Of a stretch of DNA of 64,000 bases, positions 9,647 to 19,082 are shown in pieces. The notes under the pieces are model-generated. The model was not told where the DNA came from. It ran no database searches and worked only from the letters and a program-made list of their open reading frames with translations. A program made the translations under genes and the position numbers. The stretch spans positions 1 to 64,000 of the forward strand of contig CAZJUP010000004.1 in the NCBI GenBank assembly GCA_964549275.1, in the 5' to 3' direction. The DNA comes from CAZJUP01 sp964549275 (GTDB lineage: Bacteria; Fidelibacterota; Marinisomatia; Marinisomatales; TCS55). Position 1 is the first letter of the stretch; every line of letters begins with the position of its first letter.

Positions 9647-11202
9647 CAATGGACAAGAAAAGGTTTAATTTTTTCTAAGGCATCCTCCGCTTTCTTTTCA
9701 CCTAAATATTTTGCCTGAAACAACATTTTTGCCGCATCTTTATATAAATGATGTGTTTGGTAAAAATCCGCCAATTTCATTCGTAATTCTGTATTGGTCG
9801 GTTTCATCTGAATTTGAGCTAATAAATCATTCCGTTTTTTTTCAAAATCAGAAATCACCTTAAACTGATTCAGCATTCTTTTAGCTTCACCTTTATTCCC
9901 AAGTTTAATGTTAACTCTACCCAACGCATATAAAGTCTCAGAATGATGTGGATTTATTTCATGAGATTTTGTCAAACTCATTAACGCACTGATCCACTTT
10001 TCTTGTCGCATTTGAGATTGGCCTAAATGAAACCAGACATCTTCATCGGAGGATTCAATGTGGCTCGCTTTCTCTAGAAAATTTTCAGCATCTCCTGGGT
10101 GACCGCTTGCCAGTTCAACAATACCAAGAAAATGTAATGTATTCCAGGAATCTTTATTAAAACTTAATGCTCTATTTAACGATTTTTTAGATTCATCCAC
10201 TCTTGATAAATAATATAATGCAACACCTCGTTTGTAAAATCCTTCCCAAGATTTCGAATTATACCGTATGGCATTCTCATATTCCACAAGGGCACTTTCA
10301 AGTCGTTGAGAAGATTTATGAATATCACCTTTTTTTAAATAGACTGTGCTGTTTGTTGGGTTCCTCTTTATGGCTCGATTCAGAACATCTATAGCATAAG
10401 CATTATGGCCCAATTCTTTGTAAATATCACTTAAAGTAAGATAAAAAATAATTCCGTTTGGATTCTGCCTTATGGCTATGTTTACATGAGTAATGGCTTT
10501 TTTAAATTGGTTTGTTTTAAAAAAGGCCTGGCCAAGGTTGTGGTGAACTTGAAATAAATCCGGTCTTTTTTCCAGTACAACTTTAAAATATGAAATCGCT
10601 GTAACCGGGTCACCTCCAAAGAGTTTTGCCCGACCGAGCCAATACCATCCAAATAAATTTTCAGGATCGGATTGGGTTGCCTTTTCCAGCCAATATACAG
10701 CTTTATCATACTGATGAAGCGAGGAGTATATATCTCCAAGGTTTCGGTAAGGTCTACTATAAGTTGGATCGTATTTGATGGCTTTCTTGTAGTAATCAAT
10801 AGCTTTGTTGTAATCTTCTCTATCTTTAAATATTGTCGCCAAATTATTATAAGCTTTTGACATTCTATCATCTAGTTCAATAGCTCTTTTATACGATTGT
10901 GCTGCTCGAGTTAAATCTTTACCATTATAATATAGGTTACCCAACTGGATCCAAACCTCAGGCTGGTTTTGTTTAATCTTTAAACTTCGATTATAAGCTG
11001 AAATTGCACCCTGAGGATCTCCGCCAAAATCCAATGATTTGGCTAACCCGTTACATGCTTCGAGGTGTGTGGGATTTTTTTGTAGAATGTCTTGAAATAT
11101 TCGAGCTGCTTTATTCGGATTTTTGTTTTTCAAGGCTTGGTACCCGTCAGAAATATTTTGGGCCTGCAATAATGACAGAACGAACAATAACGACCCAATC
11201 AT
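9646..11202 (-). CDS. Periplasmic TPR-repeat protein
   Basis: A short signal peptide (about 15 residues, ending near LLQAQ) is followed by an almost unbroken TPR array, roughly 13-14 copies over 518 residues, with the typical alternation such as AYNNLATIFKDREDYNKAIDYY. TPR arrays are protein-binding scaffolds. The gene overlaps the FG-GAP/ASPIC gene upstream by 4 bases and the multiheme cytochrome downstream by one base, so the three form a tight operon and probably one envelope complex. No catalytic motif is visible. Confidence 0.82.
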   Translation of the reverse strand: MIGSLLFVLSLLQAQNISDGYQALKNKNPNKAARIFQDILQKNPTHLEACNGLAKSLDFGGDPQGAISAYNRSLKIKQNQPEVWIQLGNLYYNGKDLTRAAQSYKRAIELDDRMSKAYNNLATIFKDREDYNKAIDYYKKAIKYDPTYSRPYRNLGDIYSSLHQYDKAVYWLEKATQSDPENLFGWYWLGRAKLFGGDPVTAISYFKVVLEKRPDLFQVHHNLGQAFFKTNQFKKAITHVNIAIRQNPNGIIFYLTLSDIYKELGHNAYAIDVLNRAIKRNPTNSTVYLKKGDIHKSSQRLESALVEYENAIRYNSKSWEGFYKRGVALYYLSRVDESKKSLNRALSFNKDSWNTLHFLGIVELASGHPGDAENFLEKASHIESSDEDVWFHLGQSQMRQEKWISALMSLTKSHEINPHHSETLYALGRVNIKLGNKGEAKRMLNQFKVISDFEKKRNDLLAQIQMKPTNTELRMKLADFYQTHHLYKDAAKMLFQAKYLGEKKAEDALEKIKPFLVH

Positions 11203-12857
11203 GGTATTACTAAGGATAATTCACCTCCTTCTAGAATATAGTAAAATGAATTGATTGTTAATTGTTTTAATGTATCTGTGGTTCCACTTGGCCAATCAAT
11301 TATTAATTTTTTAATTGACGGACTCTTCCCCAATCCAAATAATACCCGCTTATCATTAGATGATAGATAGCTCCCCGCAGGATTTACATACGACATTTGG
11401 ATTCCATTTTCTGTAACAACTGTGAGCCTTGCTCCAATTCCATCTTTATTACTTTTTACACCTTCTACTACAATGCTGACCCAATTCTGATTTGGTTTGC
11501 TTTGGTTAATCATCAAAGAGGCAAAGCCATTGTTATTCGAGATTACAACATCAGTATCACCATCATTATCAATATCTCCGAATGCCGCTCCACGCCCTAC
11601 ACCCAGAATGTTCAAAGCATCATTTTTATTTGGTTTAAATTCATTGAATAATCTTGTCTGTTTATTTAAAAACACTTGTTTTCTCTGTGCATGATTGTAA
11701 TCTCGATTAAAAAGAGAAATATTATCAATAACGTGTCCGTTAACCACAAAGATATCTAGCCAGCCATCTAAATCCAAGTCTATGAATTTTGTCCCGAATC
11801 CCAATAAATCTAAACTGGGCTTTCCCAAACCATACCTAAATGTTTTATCAGTGAATCCTCCGGTTTTATCGTTGATGTACAATGTATTGGATTCTCCACT
11901 GAAATTGGTAACAAACAAATCCAAATAACCATCATGGTTTACGTCGCCAAAATCAACCCCCATACCTGCTTCTGCTCTACCATTTTCATTAAATCCGACA
12001 CCTGCGAATAATCCCTCTTCTGAAAATATTCCGATTCCATTATTGATATATAACAAATTCATCACTTTGTCATTAGCAACATAAATATCAACATCTCCAT
12101 CTGCATCCACATCTCCGGGGATTACCCCTAATCCTTTTCCTTTATCCGAAATAATTTTCGATTTTTCCGTCCAATCGCTAAAAAATCCTTGCCCATCATT
12201 ATGATAAAATTTATCAGGGATCCCCATAAATACATCAGGGTCACAATAAGCCCTGTGTCCACTACTTTGTTCTCCGCACCATGGGTTTTTATCGACAGAA
12301 AACTCTACATAATTGGCCACATACAAGTCTAACCAACCATCATTATCTGCATCAAAAAAAGCTGCGCTTGAAGCCCAATCACGGTTATCAAAACCAACCT
12401 CTTTCGTTTTATCTGAAAAAGTTCCATTACCATTATTCAAATAAAATACATCGGGACCATAATTTGTAACATACATGTCCGTATCACCATCGTTATCTAC
12501 ATCCCCACAGGCACATCCAATACTGTACGACACATCTCCAACTCTTGCAGCTACTGTCACGTCCACCCACTTTCCATTATCATTTCTAAACAATTTATTA
12601 GTCAGTGTCTTTTTCCCTTTCCACCCAGGCAAAGGAGCACCCTGTGCAAAATAGATATCTAAATCACCATCATTATCATAATCGATAAGACATACCCCCG
12701 ATCCCATCGTTTCTACATAATACTTATCCCCGCTTCCCCCGTTCTCGTGTTTAAAAACCAATCCCTGAACTTTTGCTCCATCTTCAAATAAAATGTGTTG
12801 CCCCGATATCAAATTCGCGGTTAAAACCAAACATAAATTTATTGGATTTCTGAACAT
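11199..12857 (-). CDS. CRTAC1-like protein with FG-GAP/VCBS repeats and ASPIC/UnbV domain
   Basis: This secreted beta-propeller-type protein has about seven calcium-binding DxDxDG loops (for example DYDNDGDLD, DVDNDGDTD, DADNDGWLD, DLDLDGWLD) and a C-terminal ASPIC/UnbV domain ending the 552-residue chain. I place the start at the ATG at 12857, giving MFRNPINLCLVL as signal peptide. In-frame ATGs further upstream lie inside the strong terminator at 12877-12908 or inside the preceding gene and are implausible. CRTAC1-like proteins are common next to TPR and outer-membrane genes in Bacteroidota, Planctomycetes and Marinimicrobia; their function is not settled. It is the first gene of the unit with the TPR protein and the cytochrome. 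Confidence 0.85.
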   Translation of the reverse strand: MFRNPINLCLVLTANLISGQHILFEDGAKVQGLVFKHENGGSGDKYYVETMGSGVCLIDYDNDGDLDIYFAQGAPLPGWKGKKTLTNKLFRNDNGKWVDVTVAARVGDVSYSIGCACGDVDNDGDTDMYVTNYGPDVFYLNNGNGTFSDKTKEVGFDNRDWASSAAFFDADNDGWLDLYVANYVEFSVDKNPWCGEQSSGHRAYCDPDVFMGIPDKFYHNDGQGFFSDWTEKSKIISDKGKGLGVIPGDVDADGDVDIYVANDKVMNLLYINNGIGIFSEEGLFAGVGFNENGRAEAGMGVDFGDVNHDGYLDLFVTNFSGESNTLYINDKTGGFTDKTFRYGLGKPSLDLLGFGTKFIDLDLDGWLDIFVVNGHVIDNISLFNRDYNHAQRKQVFLNKQTRLFNEFKPNKNDALNILGVGRGAAFGDIDNDGDTDVVISNNNGFASLMINQSKPNQNWVSIVVEGVKSNKDGIGARLTVVTENGIQMSYVNPAGSYLSSNDKRVLFGLGKSPSIKKLIIDWPSGTTDTLKQLTINSFYYILEGGELSLVIP

Positions 12858-12876
12858 AGGGAATGAATGTACAAAT

Positions 12877-12908
12877 AAAAAAGCCATCCTAAAAAGAATG
12901 GCTTTTTT
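12877..12908 (-). terminator. Rho-independent terminator after the PorV-like gene
   Basis: An 11-bp perfect stem (AAAAAAGCCAT paired with ATGGCTTTTTT, 10-base loop) lies 23 bases after the PorV-like gene stop. It carries A/T runs on both sides, so it can work in both directions. It separates the receptor/PorV transcript from the FG-GAP/TPR/cytochrome operon. Confidence 0.85.
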
Positions 12909-12930
12909 ATTTTTTCCTATTGGTTCTTTT

Positions 12931-13896
12931 TTACAGACTGTATCCCAATGAAAACTGCATGACTGATCCAAAATCACTCGTGGATGTAAATGCAGCATCA
13001 ATAGAAACACCGGCAACTTTGACACCCCCTCCGATAGTTAATGGAGCCTGGGAATTGCCCAATGAATAACTGCCTCTAACTTTTGCCATGCCCGCAACAG
13101 TTAATTCACCATTCAAAGCAAACCGTTGAGCCGCGTCAGCATATTTTGTAACATTCAGTCCGGCCACTAACCCCATGGAATCATCACCGAAAGCCTGGCC
13201 AACTACACCAAACTGAAATGTCATAGGCAAAGAAATATCCGGTTCTTTTTCAGTTTCTTGGGGAGCAACATCACCGCCAAAATTGGAGATGACGGCACCC
13301 AGTCGGATATTTTTATACCCTGTATTAAATTGGGTTCCAATGTCAAATCCTAAACCACCAAGTGACACATTATCAATTGTTTCATTAATGGACTTTACAG
13401 AGCCACCTATTGAAAATTTATCCGACAGGTTTTTTGCATAGCTCAATTGGATCGCATTATCTGATGCTGTAAAAGAGCCTTGGTTTGCTTCAAACACAAA
13501 TTCTGTCGTTCCTGCCCAACCAGATTTCATCATGGTTCCATAATCAACACTGATGAAGGATACACCCATAACACCTCCGGCCAGGGGCATGACAAACCCG
13601 ACATTGTTATAACTTGTTTCAACAATCCATTGTGTTTGTCCTGCTGTAAAGCCTATTCCAGTGGCACTTGCTAATCCTGCTGGATTCCAAAATAGTGCTT
13701 CAGCTCCACTGGCCTGGGCGGCCAACCCGCCAAGTGCTGCACCACGCGCACCATAATTTAAGTTTAAAAACTTAAATCCAACAGAACCCGCCTTATCATT
13801 ATCACCGTCTTTTTGGGCATTTAAAATTGTTCCTGGCAAAAGGCTCATTATTAATAATGCGACAGCAACATTTCTCATTTTATTTTTCAGTTTCAT
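12931..13896 (-). CDS. PorV/PorQ-family outer-membrane protein
   Basis: This 321-residue protein has a signal peptide (cleavage near ILNAQ) and the hallmark start of the PorV/PorQ (UPF0164) family: a GARGAALGGLAAQ stretch then EALFWNPAGLA near residue 70, followed by beta-barrel sequence ending in SLGYSL. In type IX secretion PorV shuttles sorted cargo; in organisms without full gliding machinery these proteins act as FadL-like barrels. It follows the sorting-domain protein by 11 bases, which fits a secretion or surface-display role for that neighbour. Which of the two roles applies cannot be decided from sequence. Confidence 0.85.
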   Translation of the reverse strand: MKLKNKMRNVAVALLIMSLLPGTILNAQKDGDNDKAGSVGFKFLNLNYGARGAALGGLAAQASGAEALFWNPAGLASATGIGFTAGQTQWIVETSYNNVGFVMPLAGGVMGVSFISVDYGTMMKSGWAGTTEFVFEANQGSFTASDNAIQLSYAKNLSDKFSIGGSVKSINETIDNVSLGGLGFDIGTQFNTGYKNIRLGAVISNFGGDVAPQETEKEPDISLPMTFQFGVVGQAFGDDSMGLVAGLNVTKYADAAQRFALNGELTVAGMAKVRGSYSLGNSQAPLTIGGGVKVAGVSIDAAFTSTSDFGSVMQFSLGYSL

Positions 13897-13907
13897 CCTA
13901 TCCTCCC

Positions 13908-15926
13908 TTACCGAATGACCGCAAGTTTACCAGTTTGATCGCCAACTTTCCAGAAGTAGACACCTGTCGATATCTGGTTCCGCGTTCGGGAAACAAGGTT
14001 CCAATCCCATGACCCGTTAGCGGCAATCTTATCGGATTCGTAAACCAAGTTGCCCGTCACATCATATATCTTTACAATGTCATTGGTTTTTACATTGTAA
14101 AACCTCATGAAATATCCCGTGGGGCTATCTGCACCGTGGTAGGTTTGCATGACTTCTAGTTTCCACGGATTTGGTGATACAAAAATATCTGTACTTGACT
14201 TGCTATCCAAATCAGTGTACGTCAATGTTTCTAGAGATACCACAGTTGCCGGAGGTGCAGTAGGAATCAAATTGCCGCTGCCATCCGGTGCCGGAACCAT
14301 AGGATAACACATAGTGTAAAAACTCTCCAAAGAGGGTACACTTCCATGAACAGCATCACTACCGGCTTTATCGAATGCTGCAACATAATACCAGTACATT
14401 AAGCCAATAGCTACTTTTTCATCGGTGTAGGAAAAAGACTCGCTGGAACCAAAATCTGACGCAGAACCCTCTGCAATCATTTTATAGGGACCAGCCGCAT
14501 GTCCCGGAAAATCCGTGCCGTTTCCTAATGCCTCAGAATCTTCAGCTGTGATTCCTTCTGCTGAAAAAATATCAGCTGTCTTTGAGGCTGGTGCGGCTAC
14601 AGCACGATACACGCGGAAACCGTCAAAGTCAGCCACACCTTTATCGGGGTCAATTGCAGCTTGTTGTGCAGCCGTATATGCCCAATCAATTTTTACAAAC
14701 CCTTCACTTGTAGTTGAGACTGAAGAGATTGATGGCGCAGGTGGAGGCTTTGGAAGATTGTAGTTCCAGTCGTAAGCCTGTTTTGCTGCCGCAGCAGCAT
14801 TTCTTACGTTATCCATTCCTGAACCTGCAATAACGGCAAACGAAAGTGAGATTGTGTCTCCTGCCGCAAGCGTAAAAGGTCCATAGGCTTGGAGATACCG
14901 CATATCCTGAGGGCTCGGATTCACTCCTTTTTTATCCCCACCGGAGAAACCAAGGCTGGCCATGGAATGACGTGCTGCAGGCGTTTGAGGATCTTCATCC
15001 CCTGTCCACCACATATGAGTTACATCAGTGGCCTCCAGTGCATCATGATTCTTCCCATTCAAATTAACGGCTACCTGTCCAATTCGTACGTTTCGGTAAT
15101 CCCGTCCGTCATCATCGATTCCAAAATCATTCGCCGCCGAAGAGGATCTGTCACCGTCTAAAAATTGTGTAGACATGGACACTTCATCATAATCCACCTG
15201 ATCATCGGTCCAAAAGGGGAAATCCCAATCGGGAAAAGGAACATTCCACGCAGCATCGTGGTCAGCTTTTCCTCCGACAATTAATTCCGTTACATCTACA
15301 GAGCCGGTATTAATTAATTGGACTTCTTCAAGAACGAAGTCATTAAAGTCAAAATCAGTTGTTGGACTTCCAACTTTAAAGTAAGTGTTTTTTGTCCCTG
15401 GATAACTCCATGAGCGCCTGGTTGCTTTAACAGTGACACTCATATCAGGAATTGTCCATTCAGTCACGCTCACCCAAGGCTCCTTACTATAATCACTGTC
15501 CGAGCCAGACCACCCCATACTTGAAACGCCTGGTTCTGTTCCACGGGTCACAACGTATTCCCCTGTCGTTCCTTCAGCAAATTCACCGTTGACTTTGCCC
15601 ACGATCCAATACCCAGCTCTGCAATTATAGTTTAAAAACCCCTTACCGCCTTCTGTTGTGAAACAGCCGGGATAAACCCACCCGGGAATAATCGCCGAAC
15701 AAGTTTGGTCACCGGTGTTTCCATAAGAATCCCATCCCATCCATAGGTTGTTGTTTGTATGAAACACATAGGTTTGCTCCAAAGTGGGAGAAAATTGTTT
15801 TGCAACTCTCCCCTGCTTAAGATTCAAAACATCTAATTTATCTTTCGCTCCCAAATCAGCTACTAAGACCAGCATTAAAATGCCCGTTAGTGCCACCCGG
15901 GAGATTTTATTAAGCATAATTTTCAT
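13908..15926 (-). CDS. Secreted protein with C-terminal type-A sorting-like domain
   Basis: This 672-residue protein has a signal peptide (MKIMLNKISRVALTGILM), a long beta-rich extracellular region, a fibronectin-like part (residues near 410-560) and a C-terminal domain of about 85 residues resembling the T9SS type-A sorting signal: a PNPW motif, IYDVTGNLV, and STGVYFWKV near the end. I chose the ATG at 15926 because GGAG lies about 10 bases upstream and because the longer frame would overlap the receptor gene. Encoded between a TonB receptor and a PorV homologue, it is likely a surface partner of that receptor. No enzyme domain is recognised. Confidence 0.75.
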   Translation of the reverse strand: MKIMLNKISRVALTGILMLVLVADLGAKDKLDVLNLKQGRVAKQFSPTLEQTYVFHTNNNLWMGWDSYGNTGDQTCSAIIPGWVYPGCFTTEGGKGFLNYNCRAGYWIVGKVNGEFAEGTTGEYVVTRGTEPGVSSMGWSGSDSDYSKEPWVSVTEWTIPDMSVTVKATRRSWSYPGTKNTYFKVGSPTTDFDFNDFVLEEVQLINTGSVDVTELIVGGKADHDAAWNVPFPDWDFPFWTDDQVDYDEVSMSTQFLDGDRSSSAANDFGIDDDGRDYRNVRIGQVAVNLNGKNHDALEATDVTHMWWTGDEDPQTPAARHSMASLGFSGGDKKGVNPSPQDMRYLQAYGPFTLAAGDTISLSFAVIAGSGMDNVRNAAAAAKQAYDWNYNLPKPPPAPSISSVSTTSEGFVKIDWAYTAAQQAAIDPDKGVADFDGFRVYRAVAAPASKTADIFSAEGITAEDSEALGNGTDFPGHAAGPYKMIAEGSASDFGSSESFSYTDEKVAIGLMYWYYVAAFDKAGSDAVHGSVPSLESFYTMCYPMVPAPDGSGNLIPTAPPATVVSLETLTYTDLDSKSSTDIFVSPNPWKLEVMQTYHGADSPTGYFMRFYNVKTNDIVKIYDVTGNLVYESDKIAANGSWDWNLVSRTRNQISTGVYFWKVGDQTGKLAVIR

Positions 15927-15951
15927 AGCTATTTTTCTCCTTTTGCTCGAC

Positions 15952-18789
15952 TTAATAGTTAATTGAAAAACCAAAGTGCATTGTCATCGGCACACCATAG
16001 GCCAACAAATTATTCCTTGGTCCTGCAGCAATGTTCTTAAAGTCAGATGCGTCGTCAAAATATGAGGCAGGGTCAGCAATGGCAATAACATTTCTGCGAT
16101 TTAAAACATTTTCAACCAATAAAAAGACCGTTGGTTTGAGTCCACCCAAGTTCAATGTTGCATCTACTCTGGCATTAACATCAATTGTCATTGGCGCTCT
16201 TTCTTTCAAAGCTGCACCTGCGGCACCCGCTCTTGATGAAAGTGGAAGCCCGCTTTGCGCATTGAAGGTAAAGTTTCCACCAATCCGACTTAAGACACCA
16301 CTCATTGGTTTGTGGTAATCAATATACCCGTTAAATACATGAGGCCGATGCCAATCCAAAGTTGTCATTGTAAGGATACCACTTCTTGTTTTATCAGCTT
16401 GGGAAATTGTTCCTGAGCCCTGGTTCATTTTATCTGAAGCTGTTCCTTTGGCAATGGAGTAAGTGTAGGATGCGCGACCTGTTAATCCAGAAACACCCGT
16501 TTTTGAAACACTCACCTCAACTCCTTTTACATTCCCAAAGTGATCACTCGTCTTGTAGATAAAGTGTGTCGCCTGGTAGGGATCTTCTGCCGTCCATCCA
16601 CCCGGGTTATCATATCCTTTCCCTTCATCTACATAGGGCAGGTTAGTCACTTCCTGAGCCGCAACCAGGTTAGATATATCTTTATAATATCCAGCAACAT
16701 CAATCTTGATTCCGGAAGCTAGACTGTATTGCAGTCCCATTTCATAGATATTTGTTTCCATCGGGTCTAAGTTTGGGTTTCCAATGTAAACGAAATACCC
16801 TGATTCGGTCCCGCCATCCATTTGAACCAAATAGTTTTCCAAAAGATCATAGAATGTTGGGCGCTGGAAAAATGTACCATAGGCATAACGAAAAGCCATA
16901 TTGTCACTTACAGGAAATGAAATCCCCAGTCTTGGACTAATTTTACTTTTCATCTCTGTGGCGCGTCTCTGTGTGGGGTCAAAAGGGTTAATATCTGTAT
17001 TCTCCCAAATGGTATTTCCATCTTTGTCTATATCCCACACTCCATTTGATGCTCCTGCATTAAACCCATCAAATCGAAACCCAACATTAACAATCATATC
17101 GTTAAATTCCATTTGGTCCTGGACATAAGCAGCAATTTCAGTTGGAGAAACATCTTGAATATTTTGTGACTGAAGTCTTGGTTTTTCGTCAGAATAACCA
17201 ACTGTTCGTCCAAACCAAGTATCACGACCTTTTCTACTCAGACTAAACGAGCGGTATTCCAACCCTGCTTTTACTAAATGACGTGCATTTATCTGGCTTG
17301 TACCAAATAAACCAAACGTCATATGGGATTGTTCAGCGTTAAAGTAGTGTCCATAGACATTCGATAAACCAAACCAACCATTGCTATTTTGAGTATCTTC
17401 TAATACTTTGGTGTGGTTCGGTCCATCGGCGCCACTGTATTGCCCTCCATCAGGAGTAACAGTAGTCACACTTTCAAAGTCAATGAATTTCCCATCAGCC
17501 GTCTTGGCTCCATCTGTCTGAGTTTTAGATAGATTATCCACACGAAGAGTAATATTGGTGTTAGGTGAAACAACATAATTTGCTGTTAAGCCAAATTGTG
17601 TAGTGGATTCTGTTGTTCGGGGATATTGACCTAAAGCGTATTTCCAATCCCAAACCATCTGCTCCCCTGCAGCGCCTTGCACTTTCATACCATCGTAAGT
17701 CGGGTCATAAAATGAGTTTTTAGTATGATTCATAAATTCCAAACCTATTTTCATATTACTCATAGCCTGGAAACTGATTTTCCCCTGTATACTTTGAAAA
17801 TCTTCAGCAACCCCAGGAAGACGACCCGGGTCATTATACCTTCTTGCTGTAAAAATGACGCCCATTTTGTTTGTCCCATAACTAGCGCTTACATCTGTGA
17901 TGGTCTTATTTCCACCAAAATCTGCAGTCCCTGCTTTTGAGTAATCCGTTCCTTCCACTGCAGAAACAGGTGTTTCGCTTTCTGTATTCATGAAAACACC
18001 CTTATCTACTTCACCATAAACTTCCCAATCTTTAAAATCAGACCCTTCTCCTTTAAAGTAAGGCTGTCCCATTGAAGTTCTGAAGGATGCAGAAGCATGC
18101 ACACCAACCGGAGCGTCTTTCATCACTTGATTAAACAGACCTGACATGGCTTGGCCATACTCAGCATTAAATGTTCCTGTAATCACCTGCAATTCCTTTA
18201 TCAGGGATGGGTTTACCGGAATCGCTTCTCCTCCCATAATTGGATTAACAACAGAAGCTCCATCAACCAAGTACATTTCTTCTCCAGAGCGTCCCCCTCT
18301 CAAATGGATTTCACCCCCTTCTTCCGTAACCCCAGGAAGCGTTTTTACGACATCATTCACTGTTGCCACAGCCAGGTCGGTTGCCAAGTTTCCTGAAACA
18401 ATTTGTTTTGAGGATGTCAGTGTATGTTCAATTGCAGGACGTTCTGCTGTTACTTCAACGCCGGTCATTTGAACCGCTTCGGTGCTAAGAGCGGCATTGA
18501 GCGGAGTTGTGACATCTACATTTACCTGAACACCTGATACGGTATATTTTGCATACCCTATCATGGAAAACTCTACATTGTAGGATCCTGGATTGAGGTT
18601 TATAATAAAATATTCACCATTTGCATCGGTAGATGTTCCGGATGATGTCCCCTTAATCAGTACATTACAGCCCACTAATGGTTCACCATTTGATGCATCT
18701 GTAACACGGCCGGCTATTTTTCCGGTAGTCCCTGCAAACAGGGTACCAAGCATGGCCGCAACTATGATCATTGCTTTGATAATTCGCAT
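15952..18789 (-). CDS. TonB-dependent receptor with carboxypeptidase-regulatory N-terminal domain
   Basis: This 945-residue outer-membrane receptor begins with a signal peptide, then a CarboxypepD_reg-like beta domain (residues 22-105), a plug domain (about 120-230, with LPGVTEEGGEIHLRGGRSGEEMY-type sequence) and a 22-strand-type barrel ending in GFSINY. It imports or binds a ligand using TonB energy. It leads a unit with the sorting-domain protein and the PorV homologue. It lies 290 bases after the XdhD-like gene, so a purine-related ligand is possible but only by proximity. A strong ribosome site (AAGGAGGGAA) precedes the ATG. Confidence 0.9.
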   Translation of the reverse strand: MRIIKAMIIVAAMLGTLFAGTTGKIAGRVTDASNGEPLVGCNVLIKGTSSGTSTDANGEYFIINLNPGSYNVEFSMIGYAKYTVSGVQVNVDVTTPLNAALSTEAVQMTGVEVTAERPAIEHTLTSSKQIVSGNLATDLAVATVNDVVKTLPGVTEEGGEIHLRGGRSGEEMYLVDGASVVNPIMGGEAIPVNPSLIKELQVITGTFNAEYGQAMSGLFNQVMKDAPVGVHASASFRTSMGQPYFKGEGSDFKDWEVYGEVDKGVFMNTESETPVSAVEGTDYSKAGTADFGGNKTITDVSASYGTNKMGVIFTARRYNDPGRLPGVAEDFQSIQGKISFQAMSNMKIGLEFMNHTKNSFYDPTYDGMKVQGAAGEQMVWDWKYALGQYPRTTESTTQFGLTANYVVSPNTNITLRVDNLSKTQTDGAKTADGKFIDFESVTTVTPDGGQYSGADGPNHTKVLEDTQNSNGWFGLSNVYGHYFNAEQSHMTFGLFGTSQINARHLVKAGLEYRSFSLSRKGRDTWFGRTVGYSDEKPRLQSQNIQDVSPTEIAAYVQDQMEFNDMIVNVGFRFDGFNAGASNGVWDIDKDGNTIWENTDINPFDPTQRRATEMKSKISPRLGISFPVSDNMAFRYAYGTFFQRPTFYDLLENYLVQMDGGTESGYFVYIGNPNLDPMETNIYEMGLQYSLASGIKIDVAGYYKDISNLVAAQEVTNLPYVDEGKGYDNPGGWTAEDPYQATHFIYKTSDHFGNVKGVEVSVSKTGVSGLTGRASYTYSIAKGTASDKMNQGSGTISQADKTRSGILTMTTLDWHRPHVFNGYIDYHKPMSGVLSRIGGNFTFNAQSGLPLSSRAGAAGAALKERAPMTIDVNARVDATLNLGGLKPTVFLLVENVLNRRNVIAIADPASYFDDASDFKNIAAGPRNNLLAYGVPMTMHFGFSINY

Positions 18790-19082
18790 GAATTCCCTCC
18801 TTGTTGCTATTATCTGCCCGTCAATAAATGACAGTCGGTTGCCTCAATAACAGAAGGCTTCAGGGCCTTCTAGTGTAAAAAGCTACGGAGGAAGTTTAAT
18901 TTCAAATTTATAAATAACAAGTATTTTTTTAATACTGTGCTGTCCTTTCTTCGAGAAAATAGTGTTTAGAGGTATAGAATAAATATCCCCGTTAAGAGGA
19001 TTATAATAACTTGTTAATCCAAATAAACCATTAATATAATTGATGGAGTCAGCGATTTAAATAATATTTAATGAACTTTATT
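18790..19082. other. AT-rich intergenic region with a leader hairpin
   Basis: The 293 bases between the receptor and the XdhD-like gene hold no open frame with coding character. On the receptor side is a hairpin at 18852-18871 (AGAAGGC, 6-base loop, GCCTTCT) in what would be the receptor mRNA leader; it has no U-run, so it is not a simple terminator. I see no obvious terminator for the XdhD-like gene either. The receptor promoter should lie here, but no convincing consensus stands out. Confidence 0.5.

Noticed and set aside
12858..13025. Longer N-terminus for the FG-GAP/ASPIC protein
   Set aside because: The extra codons lie in a strong terminator and in the preceding PorV-like gene; the ATG at 12857 gives a normal signal peptide.
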